In this document: positions 6,760 to 14,283 of the stretch, one piece after another | Layout of the letters: each line of letters begins with the position of its first letter | Position numbering within the stretch: the first letter of the stretch is position 1 | Source of the DNA: a virus | Direction: 5' to 3' (one strand) | Length of the DNA: 22,786 nucleotides | IMG/VR virus record: IMGVR_UViG_3300046532_004276 | Location: 1-22,786 of that record | Made by a program: the position numbers and the translations under genes | The notes under the pieces: generated by a model | What the model saw: only the letters and a program-made list of their open reading frames with translations | What the model was told of the DNA's origin: nothing | Databases searched by the model: none

Positions 6760-7704
6760 TTATATCGTACTATTTTTTAGCTTAAAGTCAACCAAGTACT
6801 GCTCTAGTTTGTGCTGGGGAGACCACTTAAGGATGGCTTTGGCTTTAGAGTTGTCGCAAAGCGTATCTTGAGCTTCCCCTTGCCTTGTGGGTATGTGAGT
6901 TATGTTGGTGCTGATTTTTTTAGCTATGTCTAGTATGGAAAAAGATGTGCCTGAACCTATATTAAAAACTTCTCCAAACGCATCACTATTTTCGCATGAT
7001 GCGCTGAGTAGGTTTGCTTCAACCACATCTTTTACGTGAGTAAAGTCGCGTGTCTGGAGACCACGCCCGACGACGGTGAGTGGCTCACCTTGTGAATGTT
7101 GGCGTTGGAATAAGCCTATCACCGGCGAATAGAGGCCCTTCGTTGGTTCCCTCTCGCCGTAAACATTAAAATACCTAAGAGTTATTGTCTTAAGGCCATA
7201 TATATCGTTGTACACCCTGCAAATCTCTTCCCCCGCTGTTTTAGAGACCGAGTATGGGTTTAGGCAGTCTTTTGGCATGTCTTCCGTTAACGGGGGTGTA
7301 TTTTTTCTTCCGTAAGCTGATGAGGTGGATGAGTAGATGACTTTTTCAACTTCGTTTTCTCTGCTTGCTTGAAGCACGTTGCATGTACCTACGAAATTCG
7401 TGGAGCAAGCTAGTTGGGGGGAATTTACCGTAGGTTGGATTCTGGCTTCAGCAGCTAGGTGGAATACAGTCTTTGGTTTTTCGTGAGAAAAAATCCAACT
7501 TAGAGACTGGGGGTCATTGATGTCTACTGGGTAATTTCTGGCATTGTTATTCCAGTAGAACTTTTCATTATGCTCCGCTGATTCATTGTCTACGCAAATT
7601 ACATTAACGCCGATTCTAACTAATTGGTCTACGAGGTTGCTGCCTATGAAGCCAGCTCCCCCTGTGACTAGGGCTGTTTTAGATTGTAATAGCTTTAGAT
7701 TCAT
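6760..7704 (-). CDS. NAD-dependent nucleotide-sugar epimerase/dehydratase (extended SDR)
   Basis: This 314-residue protein has full length for an extended short-chain dehydrogenase. The Rossmann motif GGAGFIG (15-21) binds NAD. VDNESAEHN (38-46) follows the second strand, SSTSSAYG (125-132) provides the catalytic Ser/Thr, and Y151-SVS-K155 is the catalytic YxxxK. LRYFNVYGE (about 176-184) is the substrate loop found in UDP-glucose and UDP-GlcNAc 4-epimerases. The most likely reaction is C4 epimerisation of a UDP-hexose or UDP-HexNAc. A 4,6-dehydratase or a GDP-sugar enzyme cannot be excluded by eye. The gene overlaps the polymerase stop (ATGA) and precedes glycosyltransferases, which fits supply of an activated sugar. 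Confidence 0.85.
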   Translation of the reverse strand: MNLKLLQSKTALVTGGAGFIGSNLVDQLVRIGVNVICVDNESAEHNEKFYWNNNARNYPVDINDPQSLSWIFSHEKPKTVFHLAAEARIQPTVNSPQLACSTNFVGTCNVLQASRENEVEKVIYSSTSSAYGRKNTPPLTEDMPKDCLNPYSVSKTAGEEICRVYNDIYGLKTITLRYFNVYGEREPTKGLYSPVIGLFQRQHSQGEPLTVVGRGLQTRDFTHVKDVVEANLLSASCENSDAFGEVFNIGSGTSFSILDIAKKISTNITHIPTRQGEAQDTLCDNSKAKAILKWSPQHKLEQYLVDFKLKNSTI

Positions 7705-10265
7705 TTTTTTAATTCAGATAGCTTGGAATATATTTTAGTGTTCTGGACGGCTATAGAGTCGGCGAAGACCACTTCGTCTTGCCTCGTGCCTGAGACTATT
7801 ACGATGTCGCCCTCTTTTGGCAGGGCTCCGTTTGACTCCCTGCAAGTCTCTAGCTTTTTTGAAAAAATCATAGTCTTAGTCGTCCCTGTTTCGTCGGAAC
7901 AAAATGCCATGAGGTATTTATTCCCGTTTCTGCTGCGACTCTGGACGACCTTATCCCCTATGTAAGATATAAATTTCACCCTTGTCCCCGCAGTCATTTC
8001 GTTTATCTGGCGAACGGTATCAAGATTTCGTGTCGTGTTGGAGAAGCAGTCCCTAAGTGTTCTGTTATACGTGTAGCCAAGTAAGTTCTTTTCGTAATAC
8101 CAATTAGCGAAGCTTTCAGATTTTCTGTTCTGAGAATAGATTTCCTTATACCCTTGAGCTTTCTTTTTTATGGTTCCCATTCTGCTTTCTTTTATAATGG
8201 GCTTGGGCTCTTTCCCCGTTTTGGAGGTTGTCATGGTTTCGGATAATCGGGTAATTATTTTCACTAGGTCAAAGTCGAGCTTTTCCCCCAGCCCAAGGAC
8301 TAAGGTCTTCTCTCTCTGAGTTAAGATGTTCCATACTTGAGCTTCGTAAGCGACCTTTGTCCTGCTTTGCTTGAATCCCTCTAGGGCTCCAGCTTGGATA
8401 AGTGCGCTTAATATCCCTATGGGTATTTCGCAATGATTAGCTGCTTCGAATATTTGAAATTTATTTGTATATTCCCCCTTGAAGTTCATAAGTTTTTCTA
8501 GAGATTTATCGGAAATGCCCTTGATGGATAGCAGTCCAAATCTGATATCATCGCCTTCGACACTGAAGTCTATTTTGGATTTAATTAAATGAGGGGGTAG
8601 CATTTTTATGCCGAAAAAGTCCATCTCTTTATGTATCTTTGAGATTTCAGAAATTGGGTCAGGTTCATGCCTCGACATTTTAAGTAAACCCAAAAAGAAC
8701 TCCTTTGGGTGCTTGAATTTTAAATATACCGTGGCAGCAGCCAGTGCTGCGTAAGAAATTGAGTGAGACTTATTGAATGAGTAGTTTGCGGAGTCTTCGA
8801 GGACTCTCCACAGCACTTCTCCGACCTCTTTATTGAGCTTGTTTTCAGAGACTTTATCTTTGATTTTCTTTTTCCACTTCCTGACCTCTGAAACTTTTTT
8901 CTTACCGACTATTCGTCTTAAAATTTCAGCTTCGTCGAGGGTGAATCCAACCTTATGAGCCATCTGCATCATTTGTTCTTGGTAGAGGCAAACTCCGCCC
9001 GTTGAGGACAAAATGTCATCGAAGAAGGGTTCTATGGATTCTTTTTCTCCGTTATTCGTATAGTTTGCGTATTGGTCTACAAAGGCTAGTGCTCCGGGTC
9101 GAGCCAGAGCTAGAACCGCGCTTAATTCGTCCAAGTTTTTGGGTCTGACTTTCTGGCAAACCCTAAAGTTGGTGTCTGCTTCAATCTGAAATAGTCCGTG
9201 AGGTGTACGCAAGTATTGTAGGTTTTCGTATATGATTTCATCATTGAAGTCTATTTCGTGAGCCTTTATATTCACTTGTTTGCATACATCATCAACCACA
9301 GAGACGGCCCTTAGTCCTAGGATGTCCAGCTTAACGTTGAAGATTGAAACCCAGTTCATATCGTAAGAGGACACGAATCCGTCTTTTTTTGACGTAAGTT
9401 CTGTGGGATAAGATTCTTCGATCTCCCCATAAGAAACAGATATAGCGGAAGGGTGAACGCCTTTATTTTTTATGAGCTTACTTATTTTAAGGGCCACTTT
9501 GTAGGCGTCTTGGTTTTCGTCACACCAAGTGCGGAAGTCAGCAACTTCTTCGTAAGCTTCTTCTAGACTCTTAACTTGCCCGAACACTTTTGGTATCATT
9601 GCGGACACCATGTTCATTTCGGCTTCAGTTTTGCCCCCCACTGTCTTGCCAGCCTCCTTTATGCAGAGCTTGCCAGTGAAGGTATTTAAGGTAAGAATCT
9701 TAGAGGTGCGACCGTGATATTTTTTTTCCAAGTATTTAATCACTTTATGGCGATTGTGGAAGCAGATGTCTATGTCTACGTCGCACATTAACGCTCCGTC
9801 TAAGTAAGTAATGCCATCTACCACCTTTTTCTTGGCGCGTATTTTAGAGACGAACCTCTCAAAGAAAAGCCCATGTTTTACTGGGTCTATTTTCGTGACT
9901 CCCAGCAAGAACAGAACTATGCTTCCAGCAGCACTTCCCCTCCCTAGCCCAACGGGAATATCTTCTTTATCGCAAAACTGAATTACGTCCCATACCATTA
10001 GTATGTAATCGACAAAGCCAAGCTCTTTAAGCGTACTGAGTTCGTGCTTTACTCTGTCGCGATATTTTTCGTAAGCTGGGCTTCCTTTTTCTAGGTCTAG
10101 CGAGGTAAATTTTTCCAGACAGGCGTACCGAAGAAAGTTGTAGTTGCTGAAGTCTCCTTTCAGTCGACTCTTCTCTACGTATTCCTGCGGAACCTCAAAG
10201 CGGGGAAGTCTTACGCCGTGAATTTCGAGGTCAATTGATTCAAATTGTTCTGAAAAATTTTTCAT
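7701..10265 (-). CDS. dnaE: DNA polymerase III alpha (family C) catalytic core lacking the PHP domain
   Basis: This 854-residue polymerase begins where an ordinary DnaE would already have passed its PHP domain. GLGRGSAAGS (106-115) is the conserved palm/finger motif. CDVDID (161-166) supplies the two metal-binding aspartates equivalent to E. coli D401 and D403 (here D164 and D166). KLDILGL (312-318) supplies the third, D314, equivalent to D555. About 15 extra residues (KKKVVDGITYLDGALM) precede the DVDID motif. Helix-hairpin-helix and OB-fold regions follow, the latter at about 735-840. The PHP domain is in a separate gene two places upstream, with the proofreading exonuclease between. Start and stop both overlap neighbours as ATGA, so the three subunits are probably made together. 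It would replicate the phage genome. Confidence 0.95.
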   Translation of the reverse strand: MKNFSEQFESIDLEIHGVRLPRFEVPQEYVEKSRLKGDFSNYNFLRYACLEKFTSLDLEKGSPAYEKYRDRVKHELSTLKELGFVDYILMVWDVIQFCDKEDIPVGLGRGSAAGSIVLFLLGVTKIDPVKHGLFFERFVSKIRAKKKVVDGITYLDGALMCDVDIDICFHNRHKVIKYLEKKYHGRTSKILTLNTFTGKLCIKEAGKTVGGKTEAEMNMVSAMIPKVFGQVKSLEEAYEEVADFRTWCDENQDAYKVALKISKLIKNKGVHPSAISVSYGEIEESYPTELTSKKDGFVSSYDMNWVSIFNVKLDILGLRAVSVVDDVCKQVNIKAHEIDFNDEIIYENLQYLRTPHGLFQIEADTNFRVCQKVRPKNLDELSAVLALARPGALAFVDQYANYTNNGEKESIEPFFDDILSSTGGVCLYQEQMMQMAHKVGFTLDEAEILRRIVGKKKVSEVRKWKKKIKDKVSENKLNKEVGEVLWRVLEDSANYSFNKSHSISYAALAAATVYLKFKHPKEFFLGLLKMSRHEPDPISEISKIHKEMDFFGIKMLPPHLIKSKIDFSVEGDDIRFGLLSIKGISDKSLEKLMNFKGEYTNKFQIFEAANHCEIPIGILSALIQAGALEGFKQSRTKVAYEAQVWNILTQREKTLVLGLGEKLDFDLVKIITRLSETMTTSKTGKEPKPIIKESRMGTIKKKAQGYKEIYSQNRKSESFANWYYEKNLLGYTYNRTLRDCFSNTTRNLDTVRQINEMTAGTRVKFISYIGDKVVQSRSRNGNKYLMAFCSDETGTTKTMIFSKKLETCRESNGALPKEGDIVIVSGTRQDEVVFADSIAVQNTKIYSKLSELKK

Positions 10266-10918
10266 ATATCTATCTGGTATTTAATCTTATCCCATACCTT
10301 AATGTTTAATTCTAAGTCAATCAGAGCGTTGTGGAGATTTTCGTAATCATGTTCGATTCCGAACTCTTGACCGAGAGCCTTTAGGTTAGTTCTTATCCCC
10401 TTGATTCTCCGGTTGTTCATGCAGTATTGATACTCCATTAAGTCCGAGTTTCTGTCATATTTAAAATTGCTTTTCACTCCGCGAGCTAACGCGTTTGTGT
10501 CGAGGACTTTACTTACTAGGTGCTTGTAGCAAAATCCGAAACGCTTATATAGGTCCTTTATCAGGTACAAATCAAATCCTAGCACGTTGTGTCCGACTAT
10601 GTAATCTGCGTCATCTAGCCATTCCTTAACGGTTGGGAAAATCTCTTCTGGAGACTTACCTTTTCTGTCTACTGTTTCTTGAGAGTATCGCGTGATGCGG
10701 GCTGCGTCGTCGCTAATTTTTAAGTTAGTGTCCCATTTTATCAAAAAATCTTTGCTATCGAGGGTTTCTGAGTCTGCTCCAGATTTTCCGCTGCGACATT
10801 TTATCATAGCTATTTGCCAAGGAAGGTTATGGCAAGAGTTTAACGCTAGGTTGAGCGTTTCACAATCCACAAAGACGTACGTGCTTTTCCTGTCGAATCT
10901 TATAAGCGGGGCTGTCAT
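10262..10918 (-). CDS. DEDDh 3'-5' proofreading exonuclease (DnaQ/epsilon-like)
   Basis: The chosen start is the ATG at 10916-10918, which overlaps the upstream stop as ATGA and gives 218 residues. A longer frame to 10984 would need a TTG and a 70-bp overlap. The four acidic residues and the histidine of the DEDDh family are visible. D18 and E20 lie in FVDCETLN, D116 in GHNVLGFD, and H196 and D201 in HNALID. The enzyme removes mispaired 3' ends. It sits between a PHP-domain gene and the polymerase core. In PolC the same exonuclease type is inserted inside the polymerase chain, so this looks like a split version of a proofreading replicase. Confidence 0.9.
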   Translation of the reverse strand: MTAPLIRFDRKSTYVFVDCETLNLALNSCHNLPWQIAMIKCRSGKSGADSETLDSKDFLIKWDTNLKISDDAARITRYSQETVDRKGKSPEEIFPTVKEWLDDADYIVGHNVLGFDLYLIKDLYKRFGFCYKHLVSKVLDTNALARGVKSNFKYDRNSDLMEYQYCMNNRRIKGIRTNLKALGQEFGIEHDYENLHNALIDLELNIKVWDKIKYQIDI

Positions 10919-11664
10919 CGTTGAAGTGCCTCCATGCAAAATTCGTTGCTGCTCATATGGTCTAAGTTCGGTTTGTCTAGGCAACTTCGGGAGTTAATAC
11001 ATCTGAACGCTAGGTAAGACTTAAAGTCATCTTTTTTCTTATAAAATATGCTCTTAACTTTTAATATGTTGTCTTTGGACTTGTTGTATTTTTGCATAGC
11101 CCTGTCTATTAGGTAGTTGAAGGGGAGGTCGTTATCTTCCGAGAGGAAAATCGGTTCACAAAAAGAGAGGTCTGGTGTGCAGGATTTACAGTTCAGGGTA
11201 TTCTGATGAATGAATGAATCATAGAATGGAATCGCCACTATTATGTCGTCAGGGGAATACTGCTCTCGAATAGACTTATAATCAGTTCTGGGGGCATAAT
11301 AAAAGCCGTCGAGACTGGCTTTGGTGTAAATTTTAATTAATTTTTTGTACCCATTTTTGTTCCTCGCGAATAAAACGACTTTCGAGGTCCCCTGAAGGGA
11401 TTCTTCGTCTTTCTGAAATAGGTCCGAGCATACATTCATGCGTAAACCAAAGATGAATTTTATTTTGTTTTCCAAACAGTTGTGGTAGGCCTGAAGGTAG
11501 CCACTCATATTGTCATCTACTAGATATAATTCTTTAAGACCGTTCTCTATACATATATCTATTATAGAGTCGGGCCCGTTACCTGAGCCTGTGGATGCTT
11601 CGTTTAGGGTTAATATGGACTTGCCTAGGCTGTAGTGAGATTTAAACAGAGGTATTGTGTCCAT
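10915..11664 (-). CDS. Stand-alone PHP domain of DNA polymerase III alpha (probably inactive)
   Basis: This 249-residue protein aligns by pattern with the N-terminal PHP region of DnaE. It has an N-terminal SHYSLGKSIL, a strand and turn ELYLVDDNMSGYLQAYHN (about 45-62), KFIFGLRMNV (69-78), then VVLFARNKNGYKKLIKIYT (about 96-114), a hallmark of DnaE. The C terminus (RCINSRSCLDKPNLDHMSS) resembles the DnaE linker just before the palm. In active PHP domains the first strand carries H-x-H and the second D-H; here they read F-K-S-H and D-D, so metal ligands seem lost, as in E. coli DnaE. It may be a structural partner of the polymerase core encoded two genes later. Confidence 0.75.
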   Translation of the reverse strand: MDTIPLFKSHYSLGKSILTLNEASTGSGNGPDSIIDICIENGLKELYLVDDNMSGYLQAYHNCLENKIKFIFGLRMNVCSDLFQKDEESLQGTSKVVLFARNKNGYKKLIKIYTKASLDGFYYAPRTDYKSIREQYSPDDIIVAIPFYDSFIHQNTLNCKSCTPDLSFCEPIFLSEDNDLPFNYLIDRAMQKYNKSKDNILKVKSIFYKKKDDFKSYLAFRCINSRSCLDKPNLDHMSSNEFCMEALQR

Positions 11665-11702
11665 ACAATAGGATTCTAATAATTTTCTGCTCTTCCTTCA
11701 AG

Positions 11703-12746
11703 TTAAAAATCGAAATCATCTCTAATTTTCGGGACCTTTGAGTCGGGTGGCGAGAAGTCTTGAGGGTGTGCTGGGCATCCTGAATATGATTTTTTTTCTA
11801 TTTTGCCATCAAGGCGAAGTAGTTCGGATTTGTCCTGAGAACTTCCTATCTGCTTCCCTTCTTCGTCCAAGCAGACGTAGTAGTCGAATGCGAATTTATG
11901 CTCGCAATGCCACATTAAGGTTCCGTCTTTTTTAAGCTGACCCGGATGTTTGGCAAATCCACAATTGAGTGGTCCCTTAAAACCTTCGCCTTTCTTGGGG
12001 AAGGGCTGACGAGCAGCGAAGTTAGACTTTGCTTTGTGTTCGTCATAATTATTAATTAATTTAAATACATGCTCGAGGAAGTGTTCGAAGCCTTGTAGTT
12101 CTTCGTCGGGGACCTTGATTGTTATGCTAGGGTCTTCTGGGAACCTCAAGAATTGAAATTCCACACTGCATTCTTTAACGTCCGGCCACACTTCTTTGGC
12201 TGCGAGCAAATAGACTAAGGCTTGTATGTTGTAGTCTACCTCAGGTTGGACAAACTTTACTTTGCTCGTTTTATAATCAATTATAATTAATTTTTTGCCC
12301 TTTTTGTAAGCTACCGGCTTATCCATGTAGCCCAAAACTTTATATTTAGGCTCGGAGCTGTTAAGCAAAAACTTTTTCTCAGGCTCCGTTATCTTTGCTC
12401 CTCTGCCCCCTAAGAAATCACAGTTAAGCGCGACTAGAATCATTTCATCGCACATTTCCGCGTTCTCTTCTGAGTAATAGCCTTCTTTCTTAAGGTTTTT
12501 TTCTACAAGCTTAAATACTGAGGGCACGCTGCGTATGCTGGGAGATTTAAGAAGTTTCTTGATATATTTTCTGTGGCGAGGGTTGAGAAGCATCTCTAGA
12601 ACGGTATGGCAAACAGTACCTCTTGAGCTTCCGGGGTTTTTAGACCTCGGTAGCCCTAGGTGATAGGTCCCCCAGTATTTCCAAGAGCAACTATCTAATG
12701 TTTTAATCCTCGACGCCGAGAGAATGCGTTCTGTTGGTTTTGGCAT
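11703..12746 (-). CDS. RecB/Cas4-like PD-(D/E)XK nuclease with possible iron-sulphur cluster
   Basis: This 347-residue protein starts with SASRIKTLDSC-x-x-KYWG (10-26), the N-terminal signature of RecB-family nucleases that include Cas4 and AddB ends. H47 in the helix CHTVLE, D142 (GYMDKP), D157 and K159 (IDYKT) and Q175 (NIQALVY) form the catalytic set of this fold. C20 plus four C-terminal cysteines (C262, C281, C292, C324) could hold a 4Fe-4S cluster as in Cas4/AddB; that is inference. No helicase domain is attached. Its place between the oxygenase and the polymerase genes fits a role in DNA end processing. It is not a CRISPR Cas4 in context, since no array or cas gene is nearby. Confidence 0.8.
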   Translation of the reverse strand: MPKPTERILSASRIKTLDSCSWKYWGTYHLGLPRSKNPGSSRGTVCHTVLEMLLNPRHRKYIKKLLKSPSIRSVPSVFKLVEKNLKKEGYYSEENAEMCDEMILVALNCDFLGGRGAKITEPEKKFLLNSSEPKYKVLGYMDKPVAYKKGKKLIIIDYKTSKVKFVQPEVDYNIQALVYLLAAKEVWPDVKECSVEFQFLRFPEDPSITIKVPDEELQGFEHFLEHVFKLINNYDEHKAKSNFAARQPFPKKGEGFKGPLNCGFAKHPGQLKKDGTLMWHCEHKFAFDYYVCLDEEGKQIGSSQDKSELLRLDGKIEKKSYSGCPAHPQDFSPPDSKVPKIRDDFDF

Positions 12747-12752
12747 AATTTT

Positions 12753-13334
12753 TTATCTGAAAGGGTGACCGGAGACCCATAAAACTAAAGAGTTTCTTTT
12801 TCCTTTCGTGACGGGAGTAACTTTATGGAGCAAGAAGGACGGAAATAAGACGCAGGAGCCCATCGTTTTATCTCCAACAAACGGTTTATCCCATGTGTAA
12901 ACCTCTAGTTCTCCGCCTTCGTAGTCTTCGGGGTCGGTTAGCTGAACTACTATGCTTATTTTCCTAGAGCAGTTCCCATCAAAATCAAGATGAGCACCGT
13001 AATGGTCGCCTTTCTCCTCCCCGTTTGCGTTATAAGTTGTATACTGTAAGTCCTCCAAGAATCCAGTTAGCTCAAAGTCCCACAATTCATCATTCGCAGC
13101 GTTAACCAAGGTTAGTATCTTGTCGTAAATCCATTTACTTTGTTCTGATTGGGGAATCCATGCGGTAGAACCCTGTCTTACGGGATTATCTCCGCCACCA
13201 AAAGTCACAGCGTTGTCTTGTGGGATGTTGTCTCCCATTTTTTTTATATCAATCACTTCCTCGGGGGTAAAGGCAATGCCTCCGTAGAAACGACAAAAGG
13301 ATAATTCCCTTTTCGGCTCAAATATGTATTTCAT
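12753..13334 (-). CDS. 2-oxoglutarate/Fe(II)-dependent oxygenase (PKHD-type)
   Basis: This 193-residue protein is close to the usual length for PKHD-type hydroxylases. The iron triad is H115-L-D117 (GDHYGAHLDFD) and H170 (FPSFLLHKV). R180 in GKRNSLVLWV would bind the 2-oxoglutarate carboxylate. The core strands RKISIVVQL and GGELEVYT match the double-stranded beta helix. The enzyme hydroxylates an unknown substrate. Phage members of this family are common, and targets may be proteins, nucleic acids or sugars. A GGAG ribosome site lies eight bases before the ATG, and the start lies inside the primase end (17-bp overlap). Any link to the collagen-like fibre 11 kb away is speculative. Confidence 0.88.
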   Translation of the reverse strand: MKYIFEPKRELSFCRFYGGIAFTPEEVIDIKKMGDNIPQDNAVTFGGGDNPVRQGSTAWIPQSEQSKWIYDKILTLVNAANDELWDFELTGFLEDLQYTTYNANGEEKGDHYGAHLDFDGNCSRKISIVVQLTDPEDYEGGELEVYTWDKPFVGDKTMGSCVLFPSFLLHKVTPVTKGKRNSLVLWVSGHPFR

Positions 13335-14283
13335 TGTTTTTTCTCCATTCCTCTATTTCCCCTTTTTCCATTTCGCCAAAGTCATTCGACGACAAGGGGA
13401 GGGCTACTTTAATTTTGTCAGGCCTAATAACTCTTTGCAGGGCCTCTCTCGCTTTATGCGCTGCGATGTTTCCTGCGTCGTTTTTATCACTATCGTTATT
13501 GAAGGATATAAATATATCATCCATCCCTGAGTTAATCAATAAGCTTCTGATTCTAGAGGAGATACTTAAACCAAAGGTGACTATCGTATTCATAACGCCA
13601 TTTTCCCATAAGGACAGCATATCGCCTATACTTTCCACTAAGATGATTTGATTTAATTTTTTAATGTGGTTTTTATTGCAAAAAAATGGGTAAAGCCAGT
13701 CGCTTTTTTTTCCAAGAATTTTCCATTTTAAGGGATGTCTGTTAGTTAAGTCTCGGCCAGTAAATCCAAGTATTCTCGAGGTGCTTGTGTCGAAAATAGG
13801 AAAAACATACCGATTGTAAAGCTTACCCCCTTCTACCCCGTCGTCAACGCCCCCCTTAAACTTGGCGAGGGTTTCCGAGCTTACTCCCCTGTCTTCCCAG
13901 TAAGAGTGGTCTTTAATTAAACCGCGAGCGTCAGACGGTCTGAACGTCTTCTTGAGCTCCAGAGTCTTTTCTATTTTATCAGGTTTCGAGTTGCTGAATT
14001 CCTTTATATCGAGCCACTCAAGAGCCTTTCGCCTACTGCAACCTAGATGCAGGGATACAAGCTTTGCTATGTCTCCTTTGTATCTTGGGTCTCCTGCTCG
14101 CGCCCAGTCATTAAAGGAGCCGTTGGCTTCATTTACGCTTAGAGCCCCTTTGGAGCTAGATTTTCTGTATTCGGGGTCCATCCTATAGTACCCACCAGAA
14201 GGAATTAGGTTTGCGTAGCCAAGTTTTACAAGGACGTCGTTAATGTCTAGGTCTTTCGTTGGACTTTTATAAGAGGTTTCCAT
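13318..14283 (-). CDS. Toprim DNA primase lacking canonical zinc-finger cysteines
   Basis: This 321-residue protein has a DnaG-like order. Residues 30-80 follow the shape of a CHC2 zinc domain (ALSVNEANGSFNDW, then GDIAKLVSLHLG) but contain none of its cysteine or histidine ligands. RYVFPIFD (158-165) and GFTGRD (173-178) belong to the primase catalytic core. The Toprim domain has E217 (LVESIGD) and the DxD-type pair D264/D266 (FNNDSD) for metal binding. It would make RNA primers for the phage replisome together with the helicase encoded just upstream (17-bp overlap). Loss of the zinc ligands suggests altered template recognition, or a fold kept without metal. Confidence 0.85.
   Translation of the reverse strand: METSYKSPTKDLDINDVLVKLGYANLIPSGGYYRMDPEYRKSSSKGALSVNEANGSFNDWARAGDPRYKGDIAKLVSLHLGCSRRKALEWLDIKEFSNSKPDKIEKTLELKKTFRPSDARGLIKDHSYWEDRGVSSETLAKFKGGVDDGVEGGKLYNRYVFPIFDTSTSRILGFTGRDLTNRHPLKWKILGKKSDWLYPFFCNKNHIKKLNQIILVESIGDMLSLWENGVMNTIVTFGLSISSRIRSLLINSGMDDIFISFNNDSDKNDAGNIAAHKAREALQRVIRPDKIKVALPLSSNDFGEMEKGEIEEWRKNNEIHI

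Noticed and set aside
10919-10984. N-terminal extension of the exonuclease (MPRQTE..., resembling the starts of the proteins at 3229 and 12746)
   Set aside because: It needs a TTG start and a 70-bp overlap with the conserved end of the PHP gene; the ATGA start at 10918 fits the rest of the operon. The shared MP-x-x-TE start is probably chance.
11703-12746. CRISPR-associated Cas4
   Set aside because: It has the Cas4/RecB fold signature, but no repeats or other cas genes are present; a phage DNA-processing nuclease is more likely.
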